NCBI RefSeq assembly: GCF_007362775.1
Contig: NZ_CP041692.1
Coordinates: 868,001-932,000 of the forward strand
DNA from: Microlunatus elymi
GTDB taxonomy: Bacteria > Actinomycetota > Actinomycetes > Propionibacteriales > Propionibacteriaceae
Direction: 5' to 3'
Length of the DNA: 64,000 nucleotides
The translations under genes and the position numbers were made by a program. Shown here piece by piece: positions 33,334-42,467 of the stretch. The notes below the pieces were generated by a model, which saw nothing but the letters and a program-made list of their open reading frames with translations, made no database searches and was not told the DNA's origin. Each line of letters opens with the position of its first letter. The stretch's first letter is position 1.

Positions 33334-34572
33334 TCAACTCCCCTGCGCTCGGGCCGGCCCGGTCGTGCCGCCCACCGGTCGATGACGAAGCGTTCTCTTG
33401 CCCGTCTTGCCGTCGACTGCGTCGGTGATGATCTTGGTGATCTCGTCCCCGTAGCGTTGCGCCGAGTAACGGACGCGCGCGTACGCGGCATCGGCAACGG
33501 CTCGCGTGCGGTAGGAATCCCAGTCGTCAGCGATGGTTCTCACGGCATCGGCGATCGCCTCGGCGTGGCCGGCCGGGACCCTGACCGCCGACCCGATCCC
33601 GGCGCTGGCCTCGATCAGGCCACTGGTGTTGCTGACGATCGACGGCCGAGCGGCCAGCGCTGCTTCGACGGCTGTATTGCCGAAGGGTTCATCCAGCGTG
33701 GACGGGATCACGCAGATGTCGCCGTCCGCGCTGTAGGGCCAAACGTCGGATTGAAATCCGTGAAAGATCACTCGATCTTGCAGATCGGCCCGCCGGACAG
33801 CGGTGCGCAGTTCTTCTTCGAACCACTCGTAGCCGGGGAACACCGCCCCGACCAGGTCGAGCCGGACGTCCAACCCCTGCTCAGCAAGAAGCCGCACCGC
33901 CTCCACTGCGACGTGCGGACCCTTCCGCGCCGAGAGCCGGCCGACGAACACCAGCCGGATAGGCGGGTCGAGCGTTTTCCTCGGCGGCGTTGGGTTTTCG
34001 GGCCCTGGAACTGCGTTGTAGACGATGGTCGAGCGACGATCCAGCGGCGGCAGTGCGTCGGTCATCACCTGGTGGCTGAAGCGGCTGTTGACGATCAGTC
34101 GATCGGTGAAGATCAGCGGCAGCGCGAGGGCCCGACGCAAGAGGGACGACACGCTGGCCTCTCCCTCGTGGACGTGACCAATGGTCGGCACGCCCAGCAG
34201 CCGAGCGACCGGAAACCAGATCGGGGCGGTGACCGTGTTGACCACGACGGCGCGCGGGCGTAACCGACGAATCAGCGAGATCGCCGCCGGGATGCCGTAC
34301 GCGGTGTCTCGGAGAAGCCGCGCCATCCCCGCCGGCCGCAGCGAAGACTTCCGGATGATCGGCGTGGCCGTGATCATCGTCGTGGCGCCTCGGCGCTCGA
34401 CCTCCGCAGCCAACGGACCGTAGTTGGGCATGGTCACCACAACGGACAGGCCCCGTCCGACCAACGCAGACACCGTCTCCAGCATGACCCGGTCCGAGCC
34501 GTAGAGATCCGATCCGGGGTTCGCGATCAGGATCGGCCCCGACCGCGGGTGACGTCGTCGCAATGCCGGCAT
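33334..34572 (-). CDS. Family 4 glycosyltransferase
   Basis: This 412-residue GT-B enzyme has an N-terminal acceptor domain (NPGSDLYGSDRVMLETVSAL) and a C-terminal Rossmann domain with LVFVGRLSARKGPHVAVEA and the EX7E motif region CVIPSTLDEPFGNTAVEAALAARP. It is typical of GT4 enzymes in capsule and exopolysaccharide loci. It heads the coupled block GT4, GT2, sulfotransferase, kinase, acyltransferase; the TIM-barrel gene ends three bases upstream, so that block continues from the previous genes. Confidence 0.86.
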   Translation of the reverse strand: MPALRRRHPRSGPILIANPGSDLYGSDRVMLETVSALVGRGLSVVVTMPNYGPLAAEVERRGATTMITATPIIRKSSLRPAGMARLLRDTAYGIPAAISLIRRLRPRAVVVNTVTAPIWFPVARLLGVPTIGHVHEGEASVSSLLRRALALPLIFTDRLIVNSRFSHQVMTDALPPLDRRSTIVYNAVPGPENPTPPRKTLDPPIRLVFVGRLSARKGPHVAVEAVRLLAEQGLDVRLDLVGAVFPGYEWFEEELRTAVRRADLQDRVIFHGFQSDVWPYSADGDICVIPSTLDEPFGNTAVEAALAARPSIVSNTSGLIEASAGIGSAVRVPAGHAEAIADAVRTIADDWDSYRTRAVADAAYARVRYSAQRYGDEITKIITDAVDGKTGKRTLRHRPVGGTTGPARAQGS

Positions 34573-34575
34573 CGG

Positions 34576-35451
34576 TCAGACTCTCGTTCCCCAGTGTTCA
34601 TCGACCAGGGCGCGGGTCGAAGCGATGTTGCTCCGCGACGACGCGCCGAACACAATCGACTCGACTCCGGGCTGGGAGCACACCCAATCGATCGCTTCCG
34701 CAGCCGGAATTGCGCCGGAGGCGAACACGGACATGGCGACAACCCGAGCTTGGCGCTCGCGCAGCGCTCGGGCGTACGCATCGGGACCGCCCGACATCCG
34801 GAAGCCGATCTTGTTGATGTTGGAGCAGACGAGCGGGTTCTCCACCCCGACCCCGGCCAGCCGGTCGAGCAGCAGCGGCAGGTTCATCGTGATGAAGCCG
34901 GGCTCCGCGTTGTAGCGGCTGCGGACATGATCGGCAAAAATGCGAAAGGCCTCGTCGAATCCGAGCCCGAGCAGCAGATCGGTAACCACGTTCTGCAGCC
35001 AGATCGCCGGCGTCGGCAAGCCCTGGAACATCTTCATCTCGGCGTCGACGAGCAGGGTGACGATACCCTCGATGTCCTTGCGAGCCAGCGATGAGGTCCC
35101 GCGGAGCGCCGCGTCGAAGAACCCGCTGTCGGGCATGAATTGCTTCAGCGCGCCGATCATGCCGTAGTCGGTGACAGCGTTGGCATACTTGTGCGCGTAC
35201 GGCATGCAGGGAAAGAAGGTCATCCGGTCGTATCGATCCGGATCCGCCCTGACCACCGAGCAGATCTCGCCGACGCGGTCGTGGGTCGTGCACATGAAGG
35301 TCGTGATGCCCTCGTCGTACGCCGCGTCCAGGACCTGCATGATCGCGCGGGTGTCCTGAAATCGCATCTGCTGCGCGCGTGCCTTCTCCTCGGACATGTG
35401 GTTGACGCCGAAGAACTGGTTGTCGCCGAACAGGAGCCGATCCATGATCAT
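34576..35451 (-). CDS. TIM-barrel protein of the polysaccharide locus, function unknown
   Basis: This 291-residue protein starts at ATG 35451 (MIMDRLLFGDNQFFGVNHMSEE). It has a barrel-like pattern of alternating strands and helices (ITTFMCTTHDRVGEIC, TMNLPLLLDRLAG, LVCSNINKIGFRMSGG, SIVFGASSRSNIASTRALVDEHW). The C-terminus resembles aldo-keto-reductase-like proteins, but I cannot identify the catalytic tetrad. Similar proteins accompany Gfo/Idh/MocA oxidoreductases in polysaccharide clusters. A role in nucleotide-sugar or precursor metabolism is an inference from position only. Confidence 0.7.
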   Translation of the reverse strand: MIMDRLLFGDNQFFGVNHMSEEKARAQQMRFQDTRAIMQVLDAAYDEGITTFMCTTHDRVGEICSVVRADPDRYDRMTFFPCMPYAHKYANAVTDYGMIGALKQFMPDSGFFDAALRGTSSLARKDIEGIVTLLVDAEMKMFQGLPTPAIWLQNVVTDLLLGLGFDEAFRIFADHVRSRYNAEPGFITMNLPLLLDRLAGVGVENPLVCSNINKIGFRMSGGPDAYARALRERQARVVAMSVFASGAIPAAEAIDWVCSQPGVESIVFGASSRSNIASTRALVDEHWGTRV

Positions 35452-35497
35452 CTTCTGGCCTTCTGATGGAATCCGTTGTGGGGCAGGCTTGTCACGA

Positions 35498-36631
35498 TCA
35501 TCGGCGGACCAGTCGTCGCGCCAGTCGGCCGACCCGGCCACCTCGCGGACTCGAGCCTCGCGCAGGAGTCGCCACGGTGGACTCGTCGTAGCGAGTCATC
35601 GAAGCCCGCTGTGCGTCGATGATCATGGTTTCGATCGTGCGATCGGTGATCACCGAACTCTCGAAGGAGTTCTCGCCGTCGACCTCGCCCTTCTCGCAGC
35701 GGGTGATGAAATGGGACAGCTCGGCGCTGTATTCCTCTCCGCGCAGATAGAAGTCGACGGGCTCGGTGAGCTCGGTGGTGTATTTGACGTTCCAGCCGGG
35801 CTGATAGTTGCCCGGTCCCGATGATCGCATCGGAGAGCCGTCGCGCAGATACACGCGGCACTCCTGCCGATCGACGGAGATCCGGCCTTCGGTGCCCCAG
35901 AGGGTCAACTGGGTGGACATCTTGCGCACCGACTCGTCTGACCAACTGACCGAGATCTGCGCGGTACGACCATGATCGAAATACAGTGTCGAGGCGACTT
36001 CGTCGTCGATCTCACGTGAGAACACCCGATTCAGCACGGTGCCGCCTGCGCCGAGAGGCGTGCCGAGATACCAATTGATCAAGTTGATTGGGTGCGCTGC
36101 GTAGTCGTAGAGGCAGCCACCGCCCTCGGATCGTTGGCTGCGCCAGGTGCCGCCGGACGGCCGCAGCACCACCGGGCCGTACGCTTCGGCGAGCGCGTGC
36201 GTGACGTCTCCGATGGCGCCGTTGTCGATCAGCCGCTTGGTTTCGGCGAATGCGCCGACGAACCGATTGTGATAGCCGACCTGGGTCACCAGATTCTTGT
36301 CCGCAGCCGCGTTCGCGAGAGCGGTGCCATCGGCGGTGCTGAGGCAGAACGGCTTCTCACAGAAGATGTGCAGACCATGATCAATAGCCAGCCGGACCAT
36401 GGGCGCGTGGAGTCGCGACGGCGTCGCCACCACCAGCGCGTCCAGGTCGGCCTCGTCCAGCATCGTCTCCAGGCGATTGAAGACCGGCACTCCGGTGTAT
36501 TTGTGCAGCACCCCGAGCAGATAGCTGTTGGTGTCGCAGATGCCCGCGACTTCGACCTGCGGATGAGCCCCCAGGATCGCCTGATGGGACAAGCCCATCT
36601 TTCCGAGTCCCGCGATTCCTATCTTGATCAT
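35498..36631 (-). CDS. Gfo/Idh/MocA-family oxidoreductase
   Basis: This 377-residue NAD(P)-dependent enzyme has the Rossmann start MIKIGIAGLGKMGLSHQAIL, the EKP motif (HIFCEKPFCLS) and the C-terminal sheet with GGGCLYDYAAHPINLINWYLG, whose His is the usual catalytic residue. Relatives oxidise or epimerise nucleotide sugars (for example, UDP-GlcNAc 3-dehydrogenases). ATG 36631 lies six bases after AGGGAGG; the alternative GTG 36634 overlaps the upstream stop by four. It probably prepares an unusual sugar for the repeat unit. Confidence 0.85.
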   Translation of the reverse strand: MIKIGIAGLGKMGLSHQAILGAHPQVEVAGICDTNSYLLGVLHKYTGVPVFNRLETMLDEADLDALVVATPSRLHAPMVRLAIDHGLHIFCEKPFCLSTADGTALANAAADKNLVTQVGYHNRFVGAFAETKRLIDNGAIGDVTHALAEAYGPVVLRPSGGTWRSQRSEGGGCLYDYAAHPINLINWYLGTPLGAGGTVLNRVFSREIDDEVASTLYFDHGRTAQISVSWSDESVRKMSTQLTLWGTEGRISVDRQECRVYLRDGSPMRSSGPGNYQPGWNVKYTTELTEPVDFYLRGEEYSAELSHFITRCEKGEVDGENSFESSVITDRTIETMIIDAQRASMTRYDESTVATPARGSSPRGGRVGRLARRLVRR

Positions 36632-37806
36632 CACGCCTCCCTGGCGACTGTAAGCGATGCCGGGTTTTCGATGTCTGTCGGCAGATGCTGGGTCAGCAGA
36701 CGCTCGTACTGTCCGGCGATCTGCTCCCAGGTGAAGAGATCTGCATGGCGTTGCCGGGCTTCTGTCGACAATGTGCGGCGTAGGTCCGCGTCGTCCAGCA
36801 GCGTGCTGACGGAGCGATCGACATCGTCCTCGGTCCGGAAGTACAGCGCGCCGGCGCCGGCCACCCAGCGGTTGTAGACGTTGTCGTGCGCGATCACCGG
36901 GTTACCGGAGGCCATCGCCTCGACCAGAGATGGGTTCGTTCCGCCGACGGTGTGTCCGTGCAGGTATCCCAGCGCATGGAAACGAATCGTCTGCGTCACG
37001 TCCGGCCGATAGATCGACCCGAGGAAGACGACTTCGTCGCTGGCAGCGGCGCGCACCGCGCGATGGTAGGGATCGGTGCTTCCGTCGTAGTCACCGAGGA
37101 TCGCCAGCTTGACGCCGCGCGGGCGTGCGGAGAAGCCGCGCACGATCTCCAAGATCGAGTTCTCCGGGATCGGTCGACAGATCAGGGTGAGGTAGCTGCT
37201 CGGCGCCAGACCGAGGGAGCGCAACGGATCCACCGGAGCATCGGTGACAGCGTCCGCGCCGTAGGGGATCATGGTGATCTTGCTCGCCCGGGCGTGGCGC
37301 CGCAGGTAGGTCTCGATCTCGGGATGGTCGGCGATCAGGTCGTGACCGAGCAGGCAGCCGATTCTCTCGTTGACGTACAGGATCGCCTGCCTGGCTTTGC
37401 CCCAACGCTTTCTGGACCATTCGATCCCGTCCATGTTGAAGACCAGTGGCACGCCGCGCGCTCGCTGGAGCACGTTGACGACGGCGGTGTTGTAGCCGAA
37501 CACCAAGCAGACGTCGCGGTGCCGAGAGGCATGCATCGCCGACAGCAGATCGAATTTCGAGGTGCCACGCCAACCGGGCAGATCCACCGGAATAGTTACT
37601 CGCTCGATGCCTTGCCAAGTGTCGTAGCTCGCCTTGCCCGTGCCCTCCGCCTGGCAGTAGATGATCACCCGCCAACCGGCCCTGGAAAGGTGCAGACCGA
37701 CGTTCTCCGCTGCGGTCTCGAAACCCCCGTACTGGGCGGGAACGCCATGGGTCCCCAAGATTCTGACCGTGCGTGAGCGCGCGTGCGAACGACGTCGAAG
37801 TGACAT
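36631..37806 (-). CDS. DUF1972-type family 4 glycosyltransferase (rhamnosyltransferase-like)
   Basis: This 391-residue GT-B protein begins VRILGTHGVPAQYGGFETAAENVGLHL, the hallmark of the DUF1972 N-terminal domain found in rhamnosyl- and related transferases of capsule loci. The C-terminal domain has HGHTVGGTNPSLVEAMASGNPVIAHD in place of the common EX7E box. Its leader and start are almost identical to those of the initiating glycosyl-phosphotransferase at 44,696. Confidence 0.85.
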   Translation of the reverse strand: MSLRRRSHARSRTVRILGTHGVPAQYGGFETAAENVGLHLSRAGWRVIIYCQAEGTGKASYDTWQGIERVTIPVDLPGWRGTSKFDLLSAMHASRHRDVCLVFGYNTAVVNVLQRARGVPLVFNMDGIEWSRKRWGKARQAILYVNERIGCLLGHDLIADHPEIETYLRRHARASKITMIPYGADAVTDAPVDPLRSLGLAPSSYLTLICRPIPENSILEIVRGFSARPRGVKLAILGDYDGSTDPYHRAVRAAASDEVVFLGSIYRPDVTQTIRFHALGYLHGHTVGGTNPSLVEAMASGNPVIAHDNVYNRWVAGAGALYFRTEDDVDRSVSTLLDDADLRRTLSTEARQRHADLFTWEQIAGQYERLLTQHLPTDIENPASLTVAREA

Positions 37807-37878
37807 GCCTGAATTCCCCCGAAATCAGTTGAACCGCGGCAGGTCAGGATCCTGCACCCGTCCGCGTCATGACGAACT

Positions 37879-39219
37879 TTAGCTGCTGTTGGTCCAGTTG
37901 AACCCTCTTCCTGGCAGATCTTGCGAGAATCGGGGCGGTCCGATGGAAAGGGCCAGTCCGAGTGTCAGGGCGAGCGCTGGAGCCGACGAGTAGAGCGGGC
38001 TGAACGGCAGGTTCCAGAGCGTGTAGCAGACCAGGAAGATCAACAAGCCGTTGCCCTCGCGCGCGCTGATCGACTGCGCTGCGCCACGGATGGCGAGCAG
38101 CACTATGACGACGGCCATCGCGAGCCCCGGAATCCCGAACAACGCCCACAGGTCGCCGGCGCTGGAGTGCAACTCGACATGCCCGCCGAACATGAAGCGT
38201 TCCACATAGCCGTTGTCCGGGTCGTAGTTGATCTTGATCATGCCCGCCTTGGCGGTCATCACGTCGAAGATGTTCGGCGCGACACCGACACCGAAGCCCC
38301 ACGGGTCATGTCTGATCAGCGCGAGGGTGGCCGCCAACTCCGGCCGACCGCCCAAGATCAGCGAGCCCGCGGTCTCCACCTGGAGTTCACTGCGTTGCTG
38401 AACCTCCGCGCCGAGCGCACCGTCCAGCATCAGCGCCGTCGCCAAGTTGTAGATCGCCGCGGCCAAGCCGCCGACCAGCGCTGCCGTCCAGCCCCAGGCG
38501 ATCGGCTTGGCGCCGCTGCGCGGTCGGAGCTGCCAGCCCACCAGCACGGCCGCCAGCAGGAGCGTGCCGAACAGCGATCTCGAGTCCAGGGCAGCGGATA
38601 TCCCTGCCAAGACGAGAAGAACGACCACGCTACCGATCTTGCTGCGCCGGCCGCTGACGATGGCCAAGGCGATCACGACCAGGGGAAGCGAATAGACGAA
38701 CTTCCACATGTTCGTCGGCGCGAGCACATCGGGATGCGTGATGTTGCGGAGCAACATGCCGACCCCGAACGAGGCCCCGATCCAGCCCAGGTTGAGGATC
38801 GTCCGTGCCCAGAGCACGACCCCGACCCCCGCCAAAGTGCCGATCCACAGACTCGAGTCGTGCAGGATGTCGTGGAAGGCGGCGTGTCGATGATCCTGCG
38901 CGGCGAACGCGGTCAGCGCCATCCCGCTGAGGTAGGTCAAACCTGCACAGACGAACAACAAGGTGCCATGCCGATAACGGCGAGCCACCCCGATCCAAAT
39001 GGGGCAGAGCAGCAGAGCGGCGATGTAGCCGACGGTCAGCCCGCCCTTGACCATCATTCGCCATCCCAGCAGGAACAAGACGATCACGCAGATCAGTTGT
39101 TCCAGCGTCCGCCAGCCGCTGGAGGCGTCCACGTCGACCGACGAGCGCTGATCGTCGCCACTCGCCGCGACGACGGCGCCGGTGAGTCGATGCACCCGCG
39201 GATGATCAAGCAGTGACAT
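37879..39219 (-). CDS. O-antigen ligase/Wzy-like membrane polymerase
   Basis: This 446-residue protein has about ten to eleven membrane segments and one large extracytoplasmic loop (after LATALMLDGALG) containing GGRPELAATLALIRHDPWGFGVGVAP, a pattern of O-antigen ligase and Wzy polymerase loops (Arg followed by P-x-G-x-G). It lies directly after the flippase gene, which it overlaps by 14 bases. It would polymerise or ligate repeat units on the outer face of the membrane. Confidence 0.78.
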   Translation of the reverse strand: MSLLDHPRVHRLTGAVVAASGDDQRSSVDVDASSGWRTLEQLICVIVLFLLGWRMMVKGGLTVGYIAALLLCPIWIGVARRYRHGTLLFVCAGLTYLSGMALTAFAAQDHRHAAFHDILHDSSLWIGTLAGVGVVLWARTILNLGWIGASFGVGMLLRNITHPDVLAPTNMWKFVYSLPLVVIALAIVSGRRSKIGSVVVLLVLAGISAALDSRSLFGTLLLAAVLVGWQLRPRSGAKPIAWGWTAALVGGLAAAIYNLATALMLDGALGAEVQQRSELQVETAGSLILGGRPELAATLALIRHDPWGFGVGVAPNIFDVMTAKAGMIKINYDPDNGYVERFMFGGHVELHSSAGDLWALFGIPGLAMAVVIVLLAIRGAAQSISAREGNGLLIFLVCYTLWNLPFSPLYSSAPALALTLGLALSIGPPRFSQDLPGRGFNWTNSS

Positions 39220-40591
39220 CGGGGACCTCGCCTGAGCCCGCTGCCCGACGACGGCGTCCGACGTAGATCCAGTTGGCGACGACCTGGCACAGCAACACGC
39301 CGACGGCCGATCCGATCGCCGGACCGCTCGCGCCCAGCGGACCGGTCAGCCAGATCGACAGCCCGAGATTGAGGGGCAGCATCAGCAAGATCATCACCGC
39401 CTGGAAGCGCAGCCCCGACGGCTCGGTGAGATACATCCCCAGCGGGTAGTTCACGCCCTGCGCCACCATCAGCACCGAGAAGCTGATCAACAACAGCAAC
39501 GGCAAACCGACCTCGCCGCCGGTGGCCAGGTCGGCCAGCCATGGCGACAGCACACTCATCGCGATCGCGGCAACGCCGCCGAGTCCCGCGAACACCAGTG
39601 CCATCCGATGCGGTGAAGTGCCGGACTCGCCGATGCCGGCCCGCTCGCGGGCAAACACTGCCCACAAGGTCATCCCGGCCGAACTCATTACCAGCAGGAT
39701 CGGCGTATAGAGCTGGGTGGCGAGGTTGTACCGGTTCAGTTGCTCGAGATCCGACAGGTGACTCAGCACGATCCGATCCGACTGCAGCGCGATCGGCAGC
39801 GCGACCATCTGCATCAGCATCGGCCAGGCAACGTCGAAGACGCGCGCGCCCCGCACCGTACGGAGTTGGAGGGATTGCCGGAGCGCGACACCCACTGCCG
39901 GAGCGATCCTGCGGGCTGCGATCACCGTCATCAGCAGGCTGATCACCGCCGCAGCGGCGTAGACGATCGGCGCGACGTAGCCACCAATCGCGGCTCCGGT
40001 CCAGATCGCGACCAACAGGGCGAGCAACACCAGCGGCCGGTTCAAGCTGGTCAGTACGATCGACACGTGGTTCTGGCCGATCCCGGTAAGGATCCGCTGC
40101 CCGACGCCGAACGGCAGTGCAAAACCGATCAGCGCCAGACTCAGCCCTGCGGCCAACGAACCGGAGGTCGGCGTCAATCCGTTCCCCAGCAGGGATCTCC
40201 AGTCACCGAATGCGGTGATCAGGAACGCGACTGCGATGATCACCGCTGCTGATGCGGCCAGCAGCCGGAAGGCGCTGACCAGGGTCAGTCGCACCTTCTC
40301 GTCCTGATCCGGACGATCCGAGGCGGCAACGGCGTTCATGATCGCCGCGGAGAGTCCAAGGTCGGCAAACGGCAACAGGTTGGCTATGCCGACCAGCAGC
40401 CCGTACTGGCCGAACGCGGCCTCGCCGTAGTGGGTGATCACCAAACGGGTGATGATCAGGCCGACGACGGCGCCGACCGGCAGCATGACGATTTTGATGC
40501 CGGCGCTCTTGGCAACGCCTGACCAGGTCTTGCGTGCGCTGCTGGTGGTCGAGACCTGTGCCTGCTCTGGTCCGATCGCGGTGCGGCTCAT
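39206..40591 (-). CDS. Wzx-type polysaccharide flippase (MATE/MOP superfamily)
   Basis: This 461-residue protein has about 12-14 membrane segments. The N-terminal helix pair (IKIVMLPVGAVVGLIITRLVITHYGEAAFGQYGLLVGIANLLPFADLGLSAAI) is typical of lipid-linked-oligosaccharide flippases. It translocates undecaprenyl-linked repeat units to the outer face. A short coupled leader ORF precedes it. Confidence 0.84.
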   Translation of the reverse strand: MSRTAIGPEQAQVSTTSSARKTWSGVAKSAGIKIVMLPVGAVVGLIITRLVITHYGEAAFGQYGLLVGIANLLPFADLGLSAAIMNAVAASDRPDQDEKVRLTLVSAFRLLAASAAVIIAVAFLITAFGDWRSLLGNGLTPTSGSLAAGLSLALIGFALPFGVGQRILTGIGQNHVSIVLTSLNRPLVLLALLVAIWTGAAIGGYVAPIVYAAAAVISLLMTVIAARRIAPAVGVALRQSLQLRTVRGARVFDVAWPMLMQMVALPIALQSDRIVLSHLSDLEQLNRYNLATQLYTPILLVMSSAGMTLWAVFARERAGIGESGTSPHRMALVFAGLGGVAAIAMSVLSPWLADLATGGEVGLPLLLLISFSVLMVAQGVNYPLGMYLTEPSGLRFQAVMILLMLPLNLGLSIWLTGPLGASGPAIGSAVGVLLCQVVANWIYVGRRRRAAGSGEVPDVTA

Positions 40592-40662
40592 CGGTGGCGC
40601 CAGGCGCCCCGCTCGAGCATGATCAAATAACGGACTTGGACAGGCGTCACGGCTTCAAACAT
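40588..40662 (-). CDS. Putative 24-residue leader peptide coupled to the flippase
   Basis: An ATG at 40662 follows AAGGGGG with five to six bases spacing, the best ribosome site in the interval. It opens a 24-codon frame (MFEAVTPVQVRYLIMLERG...) whose TGA overlaps the flippase ATG by ATGA. This is the same stop-start coupling used through the rest of the operon. It may be a real micropeptide, with a hydrophobic centre and basic end, or only a translational ramp. Confidence 0.45.
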   Translation of the reverse strand: MFEAVTPVQVRYLIMLERGAWRHR

Positions 40663-40912
40663 CGGGTCCCCCTTCCCGAATGCACGCGGTCAGCAGCGTC
40701 CTCTGACTGCGCGCGCAGGCAAGGTTAGCGCCTCCGCGGGGTCGCCACGTCCGGTTCGCAGGATTGGCCGGAAGGCTTTTTGAACGCCAGATGAGCACCG
40801 GTCTTCGCCCGATCCGACGGACTGGCCCCGGGCGACCTAGGATGTAGCTGCATTGTGGCTGCGCAGCCGTCGGTTTCTGCGCGTCGCGGACTTCGGGGGA
40901 AGGTTCGTCCAG
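40663..40912. promoter_or_regulatory. Divergent control region between flippase and tyrosine-kinase genes
   Basis: About 250 bases without a gene separate two divergent transcripts. A TAGGAT hexamer at about 40,838-40,843 could be the -10 for the kinase gene, and CGGGGGAAGG just before ATG 40913 is its ribosome site. I see no convincing operator. Confidence 0.4.
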
Positions 40913-42388
40913 ATGGACTTGCGTGGCTATCTCAACGCGCTCAGCAGGAACTGGTTGATCATCTGTCTGCTCGTCGTGGCCGGGTTGGGTGCCGCGTTCG
41001 GTGCCTATCGGGTGACGCCGGCGACGTACGCGTCGACGGTGACGTTCTACGTCGCCTCGCCGCTGGCCGAGGGTTCGAATCCGCAGGCGGCCGGGCAGTT
41101 CGCCGAAAGTCGAGTCAGCTCGTATGCCCTGCTGCTGCAGGGAGATCGGCTGGCCGACGAGGTCGCGGACCAGAGCGGAATCCCGGCGAACGAGATCCGT
41201 GGCAACATCACCGCCTCGGCGCAACCGTCGACGGTGTTGGTCACGGCGACGGTCACCAGCGGTTCGGCGCAGGACGCGCAGACAATCGCACATTCGGTGG
41301 CCAGCGTCTTCCCGCCGATGGTGGATGAACTCGACAATCAGGGCTCGAGCCAGACCATGGTCGAGGTGTCGGTGGTTTCCGGGCCGACCGAAACCGTCCA
41401 GGTGGCGCCGAGCCTGAAGAAGTACCTCGTTTTCGGTTTCGCCGGTGGCCTGCTGATCGGCGTGGCGATCGCGTTGCTGCGCGAGCTGCTGGACGTCACG
41501 ATTCGTACGCCGGAGACTGCGGCGGCGCTGGTCGGCGCCCCCGTGATCGGCACGATTGATCATGACGGCGCGGTGAAGAAGGAGCCGCTGATCGTCGGAC
41601 CGGCAGCCACCTCGAGCCGAGCAGAAGGCTTCCGGCAGCTGCGGACGAATCTGCTCTACATCGACACCGCCGAGGCCACCGACGTGCTGCTGGTGACTTC
41701 GTCGCTTCCGTTGGAAGGCAAGTCGACGGTTGCGGCCGATCTTGCTCTGACCTTGGTCGAGTCGGGCAATCGGGTGTTGTTGATCGACGGTGATCTTCGG
41801 CGACCGTCGGTCGCCAAGTTGTTCGGCCTGGAGCCTGGCGTCGGACTGACCAATGTCCTGGTCGGGCATGTGTCCGTCGACGAGGCGATCCAGAGCTGGG
41901 GGGACAAGGGACCCGACGTACTCACGTCGGGCGGATTGCCGCCGAATCCTTCCGAGCTGCTGGGCTCGCCGAAAACCGAAAAGCTGCTTCAGGAGCTGCG
42001 CGGACGATACGACAAGATCATCATCGACGCGCCGCCGCTGCTGCCGGTTGCCGACGCGGTCATCGCCTCGGCACTGACCGACGGGGTGTTGTTCGTTGTC
42101 CGGTACGGAAAGACGACGCGGACGACTGTGGCCAACTCCGCTCGCGCGCTGCACGGGGTCGACGCACGGATCGTCGGCACTGTGCTGAACATGCGGCGGA
42201 TGAGCCGGCGCGAGCGCAAGCAGTACGCAGGCGACGGCTATGCCGTCCTGAGCGATACCACGGTCGGGCTGAAGGCCGCCGACAGCGGGGCCGAAGCAGC
42301 AATCCCATCGGACGGTGGTCGCCGACTCGGCCTCGAGAGCGCAGAGAAGAACCCCGTGCCCCAAAGCGCGGCGGCGACGCCGCGGTGA
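40913..42388 (+). CDS. Wzz-type chain-length regulator fused to BY-family tyrosine kinase
   Basis: This 491-residue protein has two membrane segments (about residues 15-33 and 170-190) flanking an extracytoplasmic Wzz domain (ATYASTVTFYVASPLAEG...). It is followed by a cytoplasmic BY-kinase with a Walker A-like SSLPLEGKST near 264, Walker A' VLLIDGDLRRP near 290 and Walker B KIIIDAPP near 367. The usual GEGKST is PLEGKST here, losing a glycine. The tail has only two tyrosines (QYAGDGYAV), not a cluster. With the phosphatase it should control chain length by a phosphorylation cycle. Confidence 0.86.
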   Translation: MDLRGYLNALSRNWLIICLLVVAGLGAAFGAYRVTPATYASTVTFYVASPLAEGSNPQAAGQFAESRVSSYALLLQGDRLADEVADQSGIPANEIRGNITASAQPSTVLVTATVTSGSAQDAQTIAHSVASVFPPMVDELDNQGSSQTMVEVSVVSGPTETVQVAPSLKKYLVFGFAGGLLIGVAIALLRELLDVTIRTPETAAALVGAPVIGTIDHDGAVKKEPLIVGPAATSSRAEGFRQLRTNLLYIDTAEATDVLLVTSSLPLEGKSTVAADLALTLVESGNRVLLIDGDLRRPSVAKLFGLEPGVGLTNVLVGHVSVDEAIQSWGDKGPDVLTSGGLPPNPSELLGSPKTEKLLQELRGRYDKIIIDAPPLLPVADAVIASALTDGVLFVVRYGKTTRTTVANSARALHGVDARIVGTVLNMRRMSRRERKQYAGDGYAVLSDTTVGLKAADSGAEAAIPSDGGRRLGLESAEKNPVPQSAAATPR

Positions 42389-42417
42389 TCGCTGATCAAC
42401 CCGAACCGCGACGCATC

Positions 42418-42436
42418 GGTGACTGATGACGTCACC
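42418..42436. terminator. Hairpin between convergent kinase and phosphatase genes
   Basis: GGTGAC (42418-42423) and GTCACC (42431-42436) pair around a seven-base loop, midway in the 79-bp gap between two convergent stops. Probably bidirectional. Confidence 0.45.
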
Positions 42437-42467
42437 ATGATCGACTGACAGCGGCTGTCGCCGAAGA

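Noticed and set aside
40655-42364. Long minus-strand open frame opposite the BY-kinase gene
   Set aside because: It is Arg/Gln/His-rich antisense shadow with no motifs; the plus strand encodes a clear Wzz-BY kinase.
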